Assembly (NCBI RefSeq): GCF_963662255.1
Contig: NC_085046.1
Location: 47,941,797-48,005,796, forward strand
Length of the DNA: 64,000 nt
Origin: Cinclus cinclus
Lineage: Eukaryota > Chordata > Aves > Passeriformes > Cinclidae
Reading direction: 5' to 3'
Below the pieces are notes generated by a model that worked only from the letters and a program-made list of their open reading frames with translations, did not search any database and was not told where the DNA came from. Position 1 is the stretch's first letter, and each line of letters starts with the position of its first letter. The translations under genes and the position numbers were made by a program. This document shows positions 35,222 through 50,200 of the stretch, one piece after another.

Positions 35222-38200
35222 CTGAATACAAAAAAGGTGTGAAAATGTTAAACTCTTTGCCATGATCAAATAGTCAAATTATTCCAGGGTGTTTATCAAG
35301 CAGGTTATACATCCTGCTAGTTACTCCTACAAGTAGTGCAATCTCTGTTAGACTCTCACTGCTTTGATAAGAATCTCAAACTCATGTATTTAGAGTTACC
35401 TTTCCCTTGTCTCCCTGAATTGCCAGATAAGCATGAGAGATATCAAAATTGTTAAGAATAAAAGATTCTGAAATCTTGAGAAGGTTTGAATATCCTTGAA
35501 AAGGATAAAAGATTTTGAAACTTGAATTTTGACTTCAGCCTACTGTGATGATCATGCTGTAGTTGTCTGTGTATGAGAGAAATGGGTATTTCAGATCACA
35601 AGCTATCTGACTCCTTCAACACCTGGTGGTGAAATGTAATTGTGGGTGACTTGTAGCAGCTGACATGAATGCAAGCATATTCTCTTTTGCATGGTAAAGG
35701 AGCCTCAGTATGTCTGATTATTTTATTTGCTCAGTCTTTGCACCTGCAGATGTTTGTTTTGGATACCAAAATGTGTAACCAAAATCCAGGTCTGTGAGAA
35801 TGTTTCCATAACACCTACTCCACAGGGAAGCAGTTGTGGAATCATGTGGTCTTTATAATAGCAGAAATATTACATTGTGGTAAAGGTTTTAATTTCCTCC
35901 TGACCTCTGTGATCTCTGGCATTTCCATTTTAAGGCCCTTCTTGAAACATTTGATAATGGCCAAGCCATTTGAAAGCCTAATGGCACAGGCACTTTAGAC
36001 TGGGCACAGCACCACACAGAATACATACTTGTTTTCAAATGTCTGTGCCAAATAACTATATATTTCCTACCAATCAAGGTATTTCCTAGCAAACAAGGTT
36101 AAAATATAACTGGAAAACTGATGGTCCTATTGAGATCACTCCACACACTGATTTCTCATGATGTCAGTGCCAGCCCTCTATCAGGACTAACACTCATCTC
36201 TGTCTGATAAGCAATTATAATGTTTATTTACAATAATTCAGAGTATATGAAATGAACAAAAATAGCTCTAAAGTGTTCCTGGATAAATCCATTTCAGCAT
36301 GACTATTATGGGTGACACCTAAATATAACATCTGAATTCTGGGCCAGCTTGTCCTGTTGTTGCATACATAAAATTTATTAGCAGCACTGATGCTGCCAGA
36401 ATGAAATGAAAGGTTATAAGAAGGAGGTGATGCTGCTTCATATATTTACTACCTCTAGTATTTGGAAATAGGGAGGCAGATCTCTGTACCTGTAAGCAAA
36501 GTTTTGGAAAGCAAATGGACTCATTAATTTTCTTACTTATTGTGCCTACTCAACACTAACTGAATTTGGATCCCTGGGGCAGAATGACTGAGCACACCAA
36601 CAGGGCTGACATGCGATTAAAAAGAATAATATATTGTTGTTTGGGCTAAATCACATGGAAAGTGTGGGAGAGGTCTAGAATTGATGCAGCCTAGTTTAGG
36701 TTCTATTGAAAAACAGCCAAGCTTATTTATGTCATGAATCCCCAGCACAGCATCTACTTCCTCTGCAGTCACATCACTATTCAAAGCAGAGAGGTGCAAA
36801 GCACATGGACGAGAAAGGTGTTTCTAACTACTGCTACGTGTTTGTCTCTGTCTCTGAGAAAGAAATGATTAGAGAAAAAGCCTGCAAAGAAGCCCAAGAT
36901 GAAGAATAGCCAAGTGTAGAAGACTATCCAAGTGTGGGAAGGAGCATTAGTTGAAAAGTTACTCTTCAGTAGTTGATCATTATGGCCATGAGCCTTTGCA
37001 GCTTCTCCGTAATTAGAGCTGGCTGGTTAAAAGGAATGATTCACTACATGATTGTTTTTTCATCTTAACTGGAGATGTCTGCAAAACATCTAGCTTTTTG
37101 ATAGGATCCCCAAAATAATCACATCTCCAGCAGGTCTACATTGCTCACTAACCCTGGTGCATTTTTTTGCTTAACCTTCCGTTGTGCAGAACATATTACG
37201 AGAACAGAGTGGTTTTCCCTGTTGTCTTGTATTGTCAACAGAATGATTTGTGGACAAAAGAAAAATGCTGAGTTTTCTGAACACTGGTTTTCTTTGTTTT
37301 TGGAGTGAAAAACATGGCATATTTCTTATTTTTTCAGTGGTGTGGAGTATTACTTTTTTCTGTTGCTTGTTTGAGTTGGTATCAGTGAGAGTGCTCTGCT
37401 ACAGCAGTAACTTTAGATCTTCACTGGGCATGAGGAGTACAATGCCTTTATGCGAGAGGTCTCACTCTACGTACCAATACACCTGAATTCTCCCAAATTC
37501 CAGCTGAAATTCTCTCATACAAAGACACTAAGCCTTGCACATGCCAGACCCCAGATGACAGAGTTTTTTTTCCACTACTTTCCTAGGAAAGGAGGGTAGG
37601 GTTCAGGGGCAAAGTAAGCTCGGCCACACTTTCATAATCCTGTGCAACTCAGAAAGTGTCCTTGGTTTCTGACAGCTGCTGGAACTTGTCAAAGCCCTGG
37701 AGCAGCTCCAAATTCTGCAGTTTTCAGAGAAGACTGAATAAAACACCATCTATGGCCACTTCTCCTCTCATCTCATTTTATGTATGCTTCCAAGGATTCC
37801 ACCAACAAGTTGTGGTCTGGAGATTTGGCTCTTGATTTTCTTATGTGGGTGTAAATTTGGAGTAATCCCAGATGAGAACATGGTAGCATTCAGAGTTTGG
37901 ATTTCACCCACTGAATCAGCTGTTGTTGAGGATTAGCCCTGATGAGAGATGGCAAAGATGACAGCTGTGAAGGCACAAGGTGCCACAGGTACTGACAGGT
38001 GGTCATGGTTTTCTGGATAAAGTTGGAAACTGCTTAAAATGACAGCTACTCAGGCTGGCATGCTTTGGGTGGCAGGCTGCTGGCCTGACTAGAAAAGTGA
38101 GACAGAGAAACCACACTCCAGTCATTTTAGTAGGATCACAAAGGGTGATGGTTGGGATTTTTCCCTAGCACTCTGGCTCAAGAGATCAGTAGTGGAGAAT

Positions 38201-41200
38201 GCCACAGGATAAGAAACCACATCTCAGGCTATTTCTCACTCAACAAGTTATCTGCAGAATTATCTGAAAATGGGATCTATTATTATAAAATTACTTCCCC
38301 ACTCTTTAATCTCATTTTCTTTAAGAAATTGTCAAAACATTAAAAAAGCCCCAAACAAATGTTCAGATTGTGAATGTTGTCTGAACTTGTCAACAGATAT
38401 CTTGAGAATTTTTTTATCTGTCAGTCAGCCCTGAGCAGGTGGGGGAGATGAGCAATTAGGAAATTGTCCTTTGACCTGCATGGTCATTCCTGTTCCTCTA
38501 AATCCTCTGCTTTCAGTTTGGGCTTAAATGGCCAGTTCTCTTTGGGAGTAATTTTGAACTTGCTGTAACTTTTTTGTAGCTGTCTTCTTTCTTCCACATA
38601 ATTAACCCATCTGACAGCCACGGACAGGTTCTGATGAAATAGGACTTTGGTTATGAGGGCAGTACAGTTTCAAGAGCTGTCTTGGAGCCTGCAAACAGCG
38701 CGAGGTCAAGAGGTCTGCAAGTTTACGTCTTCTGTTTGCAAGAATGACAGCACAGGGACATGGTGAGCTCCTACATCTGCTGCTGCCAGTGTACCAAGAG
38801 CCTTGCCTATGTGACCCTTGTGGATGGAAATGCTAAGCAGTTCAGTTTCCACACCCAGACAGTCATAGTACAAATTATAATGAAGGGTTTTATATGAGCT
38901 ATTTCACTAACCTTTGGACCTAGAACACTGTCTTGTTTTACCTATATCAATTAGAGTTTTAAAGAAGGCCTGGACTAGACTGGATGCATAATAATCTGTG
39001 CCCTTGTTTTGGACTCTTGGAAATCTTTTGTGCCACTCAGCATCTCTGAATGAATGGGGACATCCATCCCTTCTCAGCAAGACTGATATCAAAGAAAATC
39101 AGAGAGCTGGAAAACAACCCTGTTCCCTTTTCAGCCTAGCTGTGCAGCACTTAGAGCTGGGGAGGACATGAAGAACTGCAACATTGCTTTCAGTGATGAG
39201 TTTTCATTTAAGTAATTTAATTTGAATGCATAAGTCACTGTGATGAAACTGATTTTCAAAGGCAGCTGACTCATGCTCTTAGAAGCTCAGCTTCTTTTAC
39301 AGCATCCCAGAAATATGGGGACATAAAGCAACTCCTAGGAAATGAGGTGAAAAGCCAGGCAGCAACAAAGCACCCAGGCTAATCAAAAGACCTGAGGGAG
39401 GTAGATTTCCTGAGTGTGTAGATCTGTCCTCCAATCCTGTCTTATTAAGCCTAGCCTTGCGGATATGTGACATTTGTAAAACACCCGTCAGAAAATGGGT
39501 CTGTTGCACTGACCTTTATGTAAACTCACAGTGCACTCTGGATGAGGCAAAGAGCTTCTGATTCCCAGTTTGTTACAAATGTCATGGTTTGGAGTAATTT
39601 CTGTTGCTCAAGATCACTTGTGCAATTTAAAATCAATTGTGCTATTTAATTACAAAAAAGCCCAGCTCTAAACTAATTTGGGTTAGTGTGACTGTAGATA
39701 TCAGAGGCAGTCAGGCAAAGGTATAAGTAGGATGTTTTCCAAAGTAAAAGCAGATATTCAAGAAGCAGATTATTTTGACTTCTTTAAAAATAAGGATGAT
39801 CAAGTACCTTAAAGACATTTTAAGATATGCTTTTCCAAACGTTGATATATTAGATATTGTGATTTTTTTTTTCTTTTGTGAGCAGAAGTCAAATCAGGGC
39901 TTGTTGTCATGCAAAGAAGTGTTTGTATAATGTTTGATAATGAATTTGGGTAGTCTAGGGCAGAAGTTACAGGCTGGAGAAAATTTTACATATATACAAG
40001 TGATGATACAATCAATCAGAGTTGGAAATTATGCAGTTCATATTGTTTGTGAAAACAGCCTAAAAGTGTGGAAAGCCATCAAAATTGGTCAGGTTTGGTT
40101 TCTCTATTGCTTTACTGATGTCAGGGGCTATGCCTGCCTACCTCCTACAGAAACCTGACTGAGCCCTGTGGTGCCCAGTCATCTTCTGAAGTGTTTTTAA
40201 GACTCAAAAATCTGTTAGTGAGCCCTCAACTCCAAGATATTGGCATCTCTGAAGCAGAACACTTTTCCCCCTCCAGCCTGGGTTTTATATTACATAGTGA
40301 AAATTTCAGGGGATGCTTTGTGAAGACTATCTCGTGCATATTGCTCAAGATGGGTGATGTGGTTATTCCTCAGCCCTCTCCCTGAATATTGGCTTTGCCA
40401 GAAAGGTTTGTATGAAGCTGAAACTACAAATGTTATTGTCAAGGCATGAAACTGTCAAATGACTCGGGAAAAGGTATCACTTGCTGTGCTTCAAATTTTG
40501 AAAATATCCCTGCTTGCCTAAAATGGCTTTTCTTAGGGTAGTCATGTGGCTTTGTTGATTTGAATTTATTGCCTTTTGCCTAACAAGAGTAGACTCTCTA
40601 CCCAGAAAAATTAATGTAGGGAATGAGGGGGCAGAGACCTGAAGGATAAACTATGGAAGATAACAAGCAATGTGAAGAAAATTCATATTGTCACTGGGTA
40701 TGTTTTTCTGTTAGTGTATCATTCTTGCTTTCATTGTCAGAATGGTTCTATACTCATTAGAACACACAGACAGTGACTCAGTGAAGTAACTTGGCCATAC
40801 TATAGTCACAGGACTTGACAGGAATAAGTAGTGATGAATAATCTTCCCTGTTTGCTAATCTGGAAGTCAGTGCTTTGCACATAGTACATGTATTGCAGTC
40901 ACAGCACTCTGAACACTGTGCCCAGAGACAGGTAACATGGTTGATGACATCCCACAGAAATTCTCAACAGAACAAAAGACAACCAAAAAGTTCTGCCAAA
41001 GTTTTCCCACAAGTCCCATTCAGATGACTTTGTTTTTTTCATGCCTTTCCCTATTGCACCTCTCTTTCTGCTTTACATGGAAAACAATGGAGAAATAAAA
41101 CACAGAAAATAAGAGAAGTAGCTGAAGAAATAAGAAAGGAAATTTGACTTTGGAAATATAAAATAAAAAATTAAGGTAAAATATTCACAGTAACAGTTAA

Positions 41201-44200
41201 AATGTTTTTCATAATAAGAGTTTTTCTGCAGTGAAGACAGAAGTTTTTTAATTAAAAAAGATACAAAAAATTGTGCCTTGTATGGAGGGACAGCAGAAGC
41301 TGATAAGTGTTCATGGCCTCACTGTGGCTGTCCCACCTGGGAAGTACCCCAAATGGCCTTCAGGCTACTTAAATGTCCCCCTTTTGCATAATTTTTGTGA
41401 GAGTGGAGTGGAATCTGTTTGCTATGCTCCTTTCCTCTCATGTCTGTGTATTCATGTGTTTGTGAAGTCTGATCTCTGTCCCCTGTTTCACAACAAATAT
41501 TTCTTTCTTCGTCTGAAGCCTCTTCCATGTAGTGAGCACCCAACAGCATTAATATTAAACCTCAGCATTTGTGTAGGCTTGAGATAGAGCTGAAAAAGTT
41601 TTTTTAATAAAAGGAGGTAGTAGAGAGACATGATAGATTAATCCCTTTCTTTACCTCCTGCCTTGCCAGAGATGATGAAGCACCCGTGACTCTGAGCCAC
41701 CTTTGTGACACTATTATGAAATAGGGACAGTAGGAGGGTCCTTGTGTTTAGAGGAAGCTGCCACAGCTGCCCACTTGGAAACCATCATTTTGTGAGAACT
41801 GAGGCAAACAACTGTGCTTTCACTGCTTGCAGCAGTAGCCACGCTGACAGAGATGATCAGGTACGCCCCCTAATGAGAAGTGACACAGATCTTGACCATT
41901 CGCTCATGCTGGCATGCCATGCTCCAACACTACCATTTCCTACCTTTGCCCTTGTGTATTGCTTATTTTAGAACATAAAGACTCCAAAAGCTGTTGTTCT
42001 GCTCTGGTAATATTTCTTTTGTCTATGTGCACAGACATAAAAAAATGCAAAGAGATGTTGGGTAAGAAGAATTTAGGAACTTTCTTTCTAGAAACTGCAA
42101 AGCTGCCCAATTTCCTATGTGTACAGGGGCAGTTAAAATATATTCTGATCACTGTATTTCTGTGCCTTCCTTAAAAATCTGTGTGCACCCAAGTATTGTT
42201 AGCACTTTCACATTTTGCTATGGTACAAATCAGCAGCAGCCAAGCTGTAAGTTAATCTTATCTACCAGTGGAGTGAAGCACTAAAGAAGTTCTGAAAAAT
42301 CTGCAGCCCTGAAGTGCACACTGGTTCTGACTTCTTTTCTACTTAATTAAAATCAGCGGCTGCTCAGGCTGTAAGGCAAAGGAGAGACCTAATGAGGCAG
42401 AAGAACACTGGGCTTCACAAGGTACAGTAAGAAAAAAATCTACCTTTATTGCATCCACGTTTCAGAGAACTCAAGCTGTACATCACCCTTAGCATGTCAT
42501 CATCCTATTTAGAGGAGCTGATGCCACAAACCTGTCCCTTAGTGCAAGTATTGAGTCATGGCTTATGTCTAGTGAACCCACCTGAAGGACACAAAGTAGA
42601 AGGAGCTGCTGAAAATACACCAGGGTGAATGAACCCTGCAAGTCCTCACTATATGTAGTGTACTTAAACTTACAAGAGCACTTATACCTTAAAATATATT
42701 ACGGCCTGTAGAGAGGGTATTTAAGTGGTGACACACATACAAAAGCATTAAATACACCTTGCAACTGGCAAACAGATGTTGCATTTAGGATTTACAGCTT
42801 TGTGTGATACTATCTTCACTCTGTTCCTGTTGAAGCAAAGACAATGGGCTGTATTTAGATCTTTTGGTAAGTTAAGGTCTGGGGAAGCAGGTACTATCTT
42901 AGATTAGCTCTAACAGTGAGGAGAAAACCAAATCATTTTTCAGGCACACAAGGTCTACTGCTAAGGTTCATCTCTCTGAAGTCAGTAAGAGAGTGAGAAA
43001 TACGTTAAGCATATGTTAAGTATGAATGTCTGTGAGACTGAAAATTCAGCCTATGTTAGGCATCAAGTATGTGTTTGCACAAGGCAAACACTGCTCTTAA
43101 CTGGCTACTAGACACTGGTTACCCTACGAATAATAAATCTTGCAAAATTGCAGTGAAAACATCTGCCTGTCCTCATCTTGCACAATTTTCTCTTCAGTCA
43201 TTGGTAAGACTGCTGGATGCTCTAGTTCAGTGAGGGTCCAGTACAGAGGATCTTACCTGCTTCTCTTTCAGAGTTATCTGTCCCTGTTCCTTGCAGCCAA
43301 TGAATGTCCTGATACACCTGTAAACCTTCTCATTTTGTTGCACTCTCTGAACAAAGTTAGCAGGAAAAAATCCAGTTCTGTCATCAATTCTTCCCTATGA
43401 AGGAAACATATTGATAGTAGAAGATTGTTAACAGTAGCAGCCTTAATAGAGTTCAGTATTGAAAACAAGATATTTTTCCTTTTGGAAGGAAAACATACAA
43501 ACTGACTAGTACATACCTTCCACCAGTCTTCATTAGAGTCTTCCAGAAGTGTGATCATATCCCCTGGCCTGTAATTAGAAGAGGAACAGTATGTAAGATG
43601 ACTCTTAATTGTCATGTTCAATCAGCTTCCAGTTCAATTCCCTTCTAATAAGAAGGTGGTCCTTCTTTGTTTATTTTTCTGAGCACTCGCTGAAGGTAGA
43701 CTCAATAAGGTGGCAAGGTTTTCTTCAGTCTATATGTTAATGTAGAAAGAGAGTCTCTGTACCTGGGGGCTAGATCTTTAGTTGGAGACATCTGAGAACT
43801 GGAAGTTTTGCTCCCCGTTTATTAAGGAACAGTTTAAAATATAGTCCCTCTTTGTTAAAGGCATTATTGCTTTATTTTAAGACATTTCACACTGTTGGAA
43901 CACACTACTTCATCTGTGTTTTCAAGCGGTGATTGCAGAAGGAAGGCAGCAGGAAAATAGTTCTATTTTACTGACAAAGGCAGTTAGTCAGCAGGAATAT
44001 AATTCTGCCCAATAATGTCTTTTGGATTTGAATGGGACATATTTACGTTTATAATGTGTGGTGCTGAGTTGTGATTACGAAGTATCAGCATTCAGCTGAC
44101 TAGTTCCAAAGCAGAGCTAGGAGAATAATTTGGCTTGGAAACACTAATAGCAAAATTTGCTAAGCTGATTTTGTGCAGTTATTTGACCTTCCATTTCCTG

Positions 44201-47200
44201 CTCTCCTCCCCCCCCCGCCCTTTGGTGACACATCATCAACATTCCTATGTAACTATAATAGTGGTATGTTGTTCTTAATAAAATTAATTGTTGACTCCTA
44301 ATTATTCAGCTTTCCCTGTTATGCTCACTGTATTGCTGAGGTATCAGCACAAGCGCCTGCAAACACATCTGGAACATCTGTTATGATGGATAACAGGTCC
44401 AATTTAGCAGGGTGTTTCAGAGCATGCATAGAAAATGTGGATATGTCCAGGATGCAGCTGGAGGTGTGGTCAGTGGTGGGCCTCTTTGGTCCACTTTCCA
44501 AGTGGTTATTGTTCCTGCTGACAACTGGAGAAACAGGCATTTAGTCTTCTAACACTGCACAATCTGAAACAGGATTTTCCTCAAGCCCTTCTCAAGAAAT
44601 TAATTCAATGTATTTGGTATATTTAAATGTTGCTGAGGTGAGGAAGGAAGCTAGAGAAAATGGACAATTTTGTATCCCAGTTGTGAAAGTTTTTTTTTTT
44701 TCAGTGGGAAAGAATATCTGAGTTCTTTTCTACAGTTAATATTTAATATGAAACACTAAAAGAGGTTTTAAGGGAACCCATAACTTCAAAGTGAATAAAC
44801 TGGGGCCTACACCATTGGACCCCTTACACTGAAAGGAAAAAAACTTTCAATAAGAAGGATTTAGAGACCCTTGTCAACCCAGTACTCTTCAGCCTGTTTG
44901 TTAGAAAAATAACCCAGAAAATATAAATTTATTTGGCTGTCAGAGAAAGATGGCAGCTGGACCTAAACTCTCTCTCTTGTCACTTGTCTGAGCACAGAGA
45001 ATTTTAGGTTGAAGGCCTGCTGATTTAGTTGATTTTTTTTTCCTAGAAGAGAGATAATATAGATGTCTTTAATCTCCAGAAAGGATTCAAAATAGAAATC
45101 CTATCTGGACCTGTTATTCTTATAGCCTAGATTTAGGCTGCTAATCCTTGATAGGGAGTAACCTGCTTGGTTCTTACTACTGGTTGTAATCAGTCTCTTA
45201 TATTTTTCTTCTGTAAATCACAACTTTGGATAAATTGTTTGCTGTACCTCAGTGACCTAGATTTCAGGAAGTGGCAAGATAGGCACTCATGTAGGTCCCT
45301 TCCAACTATTCTATTCTATTCTATTCTATTCTATTCTATTCTATTCTATTCTATTCTATTCTATTCTATTCTATTCTATTCTATTTCTATTCTATTCCTG
45401 CAGTGTTTGAAACATGGGGTAGCTTGCCTTCAGGTTTCTCTCTTGTAATATAAGGCCATCTCTTAGAGTAAGTGTATTACTGCAAGTCCTACTTATGCTG
45501 AAGCACTGAAAAATCTGACTGACTGCTCCCACTGTTAGGGATGAAATCCAAGCTGTGGTAAATTATCATTTCAGTTGAAATCAGGGTTACACATCTTCAT
45601 TGCAGTAATCTGCCACTCACTGTGTCCTCTCAGAGATGAGCTGGCAACTCCAGAAATCTGCCCTAACTCTTCCTCTCAGCTCAGGTCATTCCTCTGCCAT
45701 TTGCCTTTGTTATGAAGGAGCTGATCAATGTCTGGCTGGTTTCCAACTTGGGTTCCCAGGACAGTGCTTGTCAATCTTGACAACAATCCTCTGCTGAACC
45801 CACCTCCAGCACCTCAATTATGCTAAATGGGAATTCGTGCAACTGAGTTGAATCCTGCCTGGCTCTGCAGTAACAAAACAACATCACCAGCTATTGGGCA
45901 TCCCTTATGGAGCAATGTTAACACATATATTAATGAATTTCTGACCAAGGGACAAACAGCACTGCTGTGGTTGAGTACCACTAGTCTAAAACCTAGTATT
46001 CCTATTTCCTGGTATCCCTGGAAAAAGCCTGGTGTCCCCTGAAAGAGCACGTTTCAGACCACAGGCTACTTTTCCCCCTATAATGTGGAACAGGAGGATT
46101 TTGAAGGTTGATGTGTTTTCTGGATTTCTGTGGCTGGATGAGGATGGTAGTGCAGTGCAGGCTTGTCTGAGAGATGTTCTATGTCATGGAAAAAATGCAC
46201 AAGATGGAATACACTTCTAAAGTGCAGGATGCAAATTGGAATCTTTCAAGCAACATAGCTGGTAAGTTCCACTAAAGGTTCCCATATACTGTGACTATTT
46301 CCTGAAGAGCTGACATTCTGAAAATAATGATCAGGAAATACCAGTAAAGCAGAATGATAGGAAAACTTTTAATTTCTGCGTTACATCCCACCCTTTAGTT
46401 CCAGAGCAGTGAGAAGGCACAGCTGGGAACAGGAAAAAGGTTTTCAGTGTTGGAGATGCTGAGGAGAGGGGGTTTTCTCTGTCAAATTCCCTAAATTCTG
46501 TGGCACATGCATGATTGTTTTGATATAGGGATGCCTTGAAGACAGGTGACATGTTTCACAGTAAGAACTCTAGCAAGACCATGTTAGTGAGTAGCATGAA
46601 CAAAATAAGTTCTGTGAAAGAAATGCTGTCCTTTTCCTTCACTGGGCTTGGATTAGACCTTGTAATGCAACCAACTGATGCAGAACTGAGGAAGTAAGTG
46701 TTAAAAATAGCAATTAACAAGGTTATTTTGCAAAGTCCTCACATAAAAACACTGCCATCCAGCAGCTAGACATCATTCTCTTTTTTCAAATACAACTGAA
46801 TAAGAGGGAGGATCAAACAGGACTGCAGAATTTTTAGCATTAGTATGAGAGCTGGTGTATAATTCCTAGCTTAAAACTTCTGATTGAAAAACAAAGCAAC
46901 TGAGAACTTTTTATAGCTGAAAGCCATCCTGATACTAAACTGATTTAAATATTTTTGAAACTTTTGATCTATTGTATCCTTGCCAAAAGAATTGGTCATC
47001 TGTTCTTTCAAATGAATTTAATTTAATTTAATTTAAATAATTTTAAATTAATTTAATGAATTAATTTTAATTTAATTTAATTTAATGAGAATATCTTTGT
47101 ATCTAGATGGTTACCTCTATAAGAATGTGTACTAAAAATGTTAGAAGAATTCCTCCCTTCCCCAAAGTCATATATAACCAAATGACCATTGGTGCAAATG

Positions 47201-50200
47201 TGTCAAATCAGCTAACAAATATTTTGGAGTTTACCTCATCTCCAAGTCTTCATTTTCCTGTGGTACAAATTTGTACAAGGCAACATAGGTGTTCATTTGT
47301 AACATGCTTTTATAAAATGGTCCCTTTAAGAAAAAAGAGAAATACAAAATTTAAATATCTGCTCCGTAAAGTAATTTGATTCACTTTGTTAGAGACAGAG
47401 GAACCAAAACCTGATCTTTCAATAAATTAGCCAGAATCATCTCTCTGTTCTCACAGCTTGGAGGACTATGGCCCTGATACATTGCAGGCCATTAAAGCAG
47501 TAACTATCTTATTTAGAAAAAAGATTATTTGAACTCCAAGATCAAATTCTAGGCTTCTGAAGAACAAAAGCAGAAATTTGCACTGGCTGGTCTTTGAGAC
47601 AAGATCTTAAAAATGAGTGTGCCTTTTTTCTCTGTTTAGTATATATGATAGCTCTTATGAGCTGAGTAGGGTATTTTTGGAATTATATAAGGTATAAGGT
47701 GTCTAGTCTACAGTCTTCATTATGGATGGACCTAGAATTGTACAGTGCACAGGTCCAAATTCAGAGCAGGAAAATCACTTTCTTAAAGTGGTTTTAATGT
47801 GTGAAAGCTTTCTGTGCTGGGTTTTCAACAGAGAAGACTGGCTACTCTCTCGTTTTTTCCACTGTTAATTGGGTGGGGGGAGGGTGGGTGAGAAAAAGCA
47901 GCTAAAACAAACACTAAATAATTTTGAAAATCAAATATGTGATTTTTACATTATGGCAGTTCTATTGTAATTACATGACCTGCACACTGGATCTTTTTTA
48001 TTCCCAAATAAATTTGCAATAAGCAGAGAAACATAAAGTGATGACAAATGATAAACCAAAAAGTCATCTGATAATGTATAATGCTTCATCTGTGGCCAGT
48101 GCCCAGAAATGGTGTTGAGAATACAACAGGTATCAGCGACCCATCAAACATAGTCAAGGTCCTCAGACAGCCATAGATACAAGAGTTTTATGTTACTTCC
48201 TATTACCATTGCATCATCACAAAATTTATGCTCATACCGGGGAATGTATACTTTTTGGTTCTTCTCCAAAGTGTTCTGTGCCATTTTCGGAGTATGTAAA
48301 CACTGAAATAAAGAAAATACATGACATTTTAGGAATAGCTTCAGACCCTTCACCTTAACAGGATCACCTGGATTTTGTTGATCTCTTCCCTTTCTCCCTT
48401 ATTTTCTGTGATTCCTTGTGGTCTCCTCTGAAGCCTTCTACATTTCCAAAAAACCACAGATGCTGTTGGCACATGACACAATCTCTGTCCTCCAGAATTT
48501 AGAAGTGTAACAAATGAACCATTTTGATCTGATGAATATACACAAGTACAGCACTACAAACAAAACCTAGGTACTATAAGTGCATTACTTTTTAAAGTCC
48601 AGCAGACTTTTTCTCATGTTGAGTACTGTATTTTCATGTTTAGGATAAGCAGTATTTCCATTTTAAAGCACCTAGAAAAGCAGATGATCATATATGAGCA
48701 ATATTGGGAAAGTTTGTATGCAAAACGCCTTCCTTCTCCTCTTTGATCTCTACCGCTAAGTGTTTAATAGCCTTCGTTGCTCTCTCCACTAGTCCATGAC
48801 TGGGATGCACTACTTCTCTCTCTGAATTTACAGGAGGTACCTGAATTGCTTTCAAATCAGAGTGGGTAAACTTATACACAGGCCTGTAGATGTAAAAATT
48901 TGCTTTTAAGTTACTAAATCAGAAACTCGTAGAATAAGACAAAGTCACAGCACCTAACATACCTGATAAGTAATCAGTTACCCTCTATTGTAATTGATGC
49001 ATAAACAGACTGATACTTGTCCTCAGCTATCTCCCTAGAGAAAACACAGTGGCTTAATCATTTTGACTGAATTCCCCTTTCATGTTTTAAGAATTGCCCA
49101 GTGTTTGCTTCTGGATAAAGTCTGAATATGTTTTTATTTTAATAGCTGGAATCTTTGAGCAGCTACAACCATCAGTATCTTTTCCTATCATTTACCTCTG
49201 TAGGTGTTTTGAGCAGAAGCTGGACTTTGTAGTGTTTAACAATTTGGAAATCTCTAAAGTGATAGTATCAGGTGACTTGGGGACATTTTCTTTTTGTTTC
49301 TCTGTCATACAGTTGCATGCATTCAGGGGAAAAAAGGTTCAAGGAACGTCATACCACTGAATTTTTCTCCTCTGTTCTTCCACTTGCTCATCCTTTATTT
49401 CATTAACACGTATTTCTGGGATTAGTCTACATGGTAGTTGACAACCTAACAAAGCATGTGGAGAAGCTTCATGAGGTAAATAATAAGGTTCTTTGATAGT
49501 AGAGAACTGTACTTGGATATTGAAAAACATGACAGTGTTCTTGTAACAGACAAAAGACAAAAACAATGGCAGCCACAACATGCACAAGAAAGATTTTGTG
49601 CAAAGTGACAGGCATTCATGAGCAGACACATCTTCTCTGACAAAATGTAAGACAATGTGGTAGTAATGAAGTTCAATCTGTGAATGTGAAGGGGGCATGT
49701 GAGTTGATACCTGCCACACTTAACGTGGAAATGCCCCTAACTGTGTCTAGCTGTCCTGACTGCAGTGGACCTGGGGCCTCAATATGCTCCCCACCAAGTC
49801 CTGTTGCAAAGGGGCTCTGACCCTGCACATACCACAGGTATCAGAGGGAGAACCTTAGAAATAAATCTGATTTCCTGTACCATTTAATATAGGTGTACAT
49901 GTATGTCTGGCATCTCTATGAAGGAGTTTAAAGCGCTGCTATTACAGTTTGGCAGTGTTTAAGTCCTACTCAAATCTCTATACTTTGTTTTTCATGTTCA
50001 GAGGAACTTGACTTATGAGGCAAATTGAAGATGTTCTGTTGAATATTGAGCTGGGTAACCAGGAGTCTTTTGAACTTGCAAAATGACACTCACCAGATGA
50101 AGTAAAAGTATTTCAGTGTCATGTCTGAAGTAATTCTATTTGGCGACAGAAAATAAAGCAAGTTAATAATGTAAAGCCTCATGAACTGTGGAGCTGACCT

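Larger units (their letters stand above)
43569..47234 (-). other. STAC: STAC intron (3.7 kb) with CR1 tail and ATTCT array
   Basis: Holds a CR1 3' tail, a (CTATT)16 array and an A/T-rich TTTAA repeat (47015-47086) about 150 bp downstream of the donor. A C run (44210-44218) also occurs. No coding exon was seen. Confidence 0.8.

Noticed and set aside
34995..35225. Plus-strand 76-codon frame
   Set aside because: It is the antisense shadow of the terminal STAC exon.
41744..41971. Minus-strand DGF-containing stretch tested as the last STAC exon
   Set aside because: The residues after DGF do not match the SH3-2 end. The true exon was found at 35123-35221 with a perfect VLENI end and acceptor.
45306..45397. 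Pentanucleotide array considered as a CRISPR-like or satellite array
   Set aside because: No spacers; it is a simple microsatellite.
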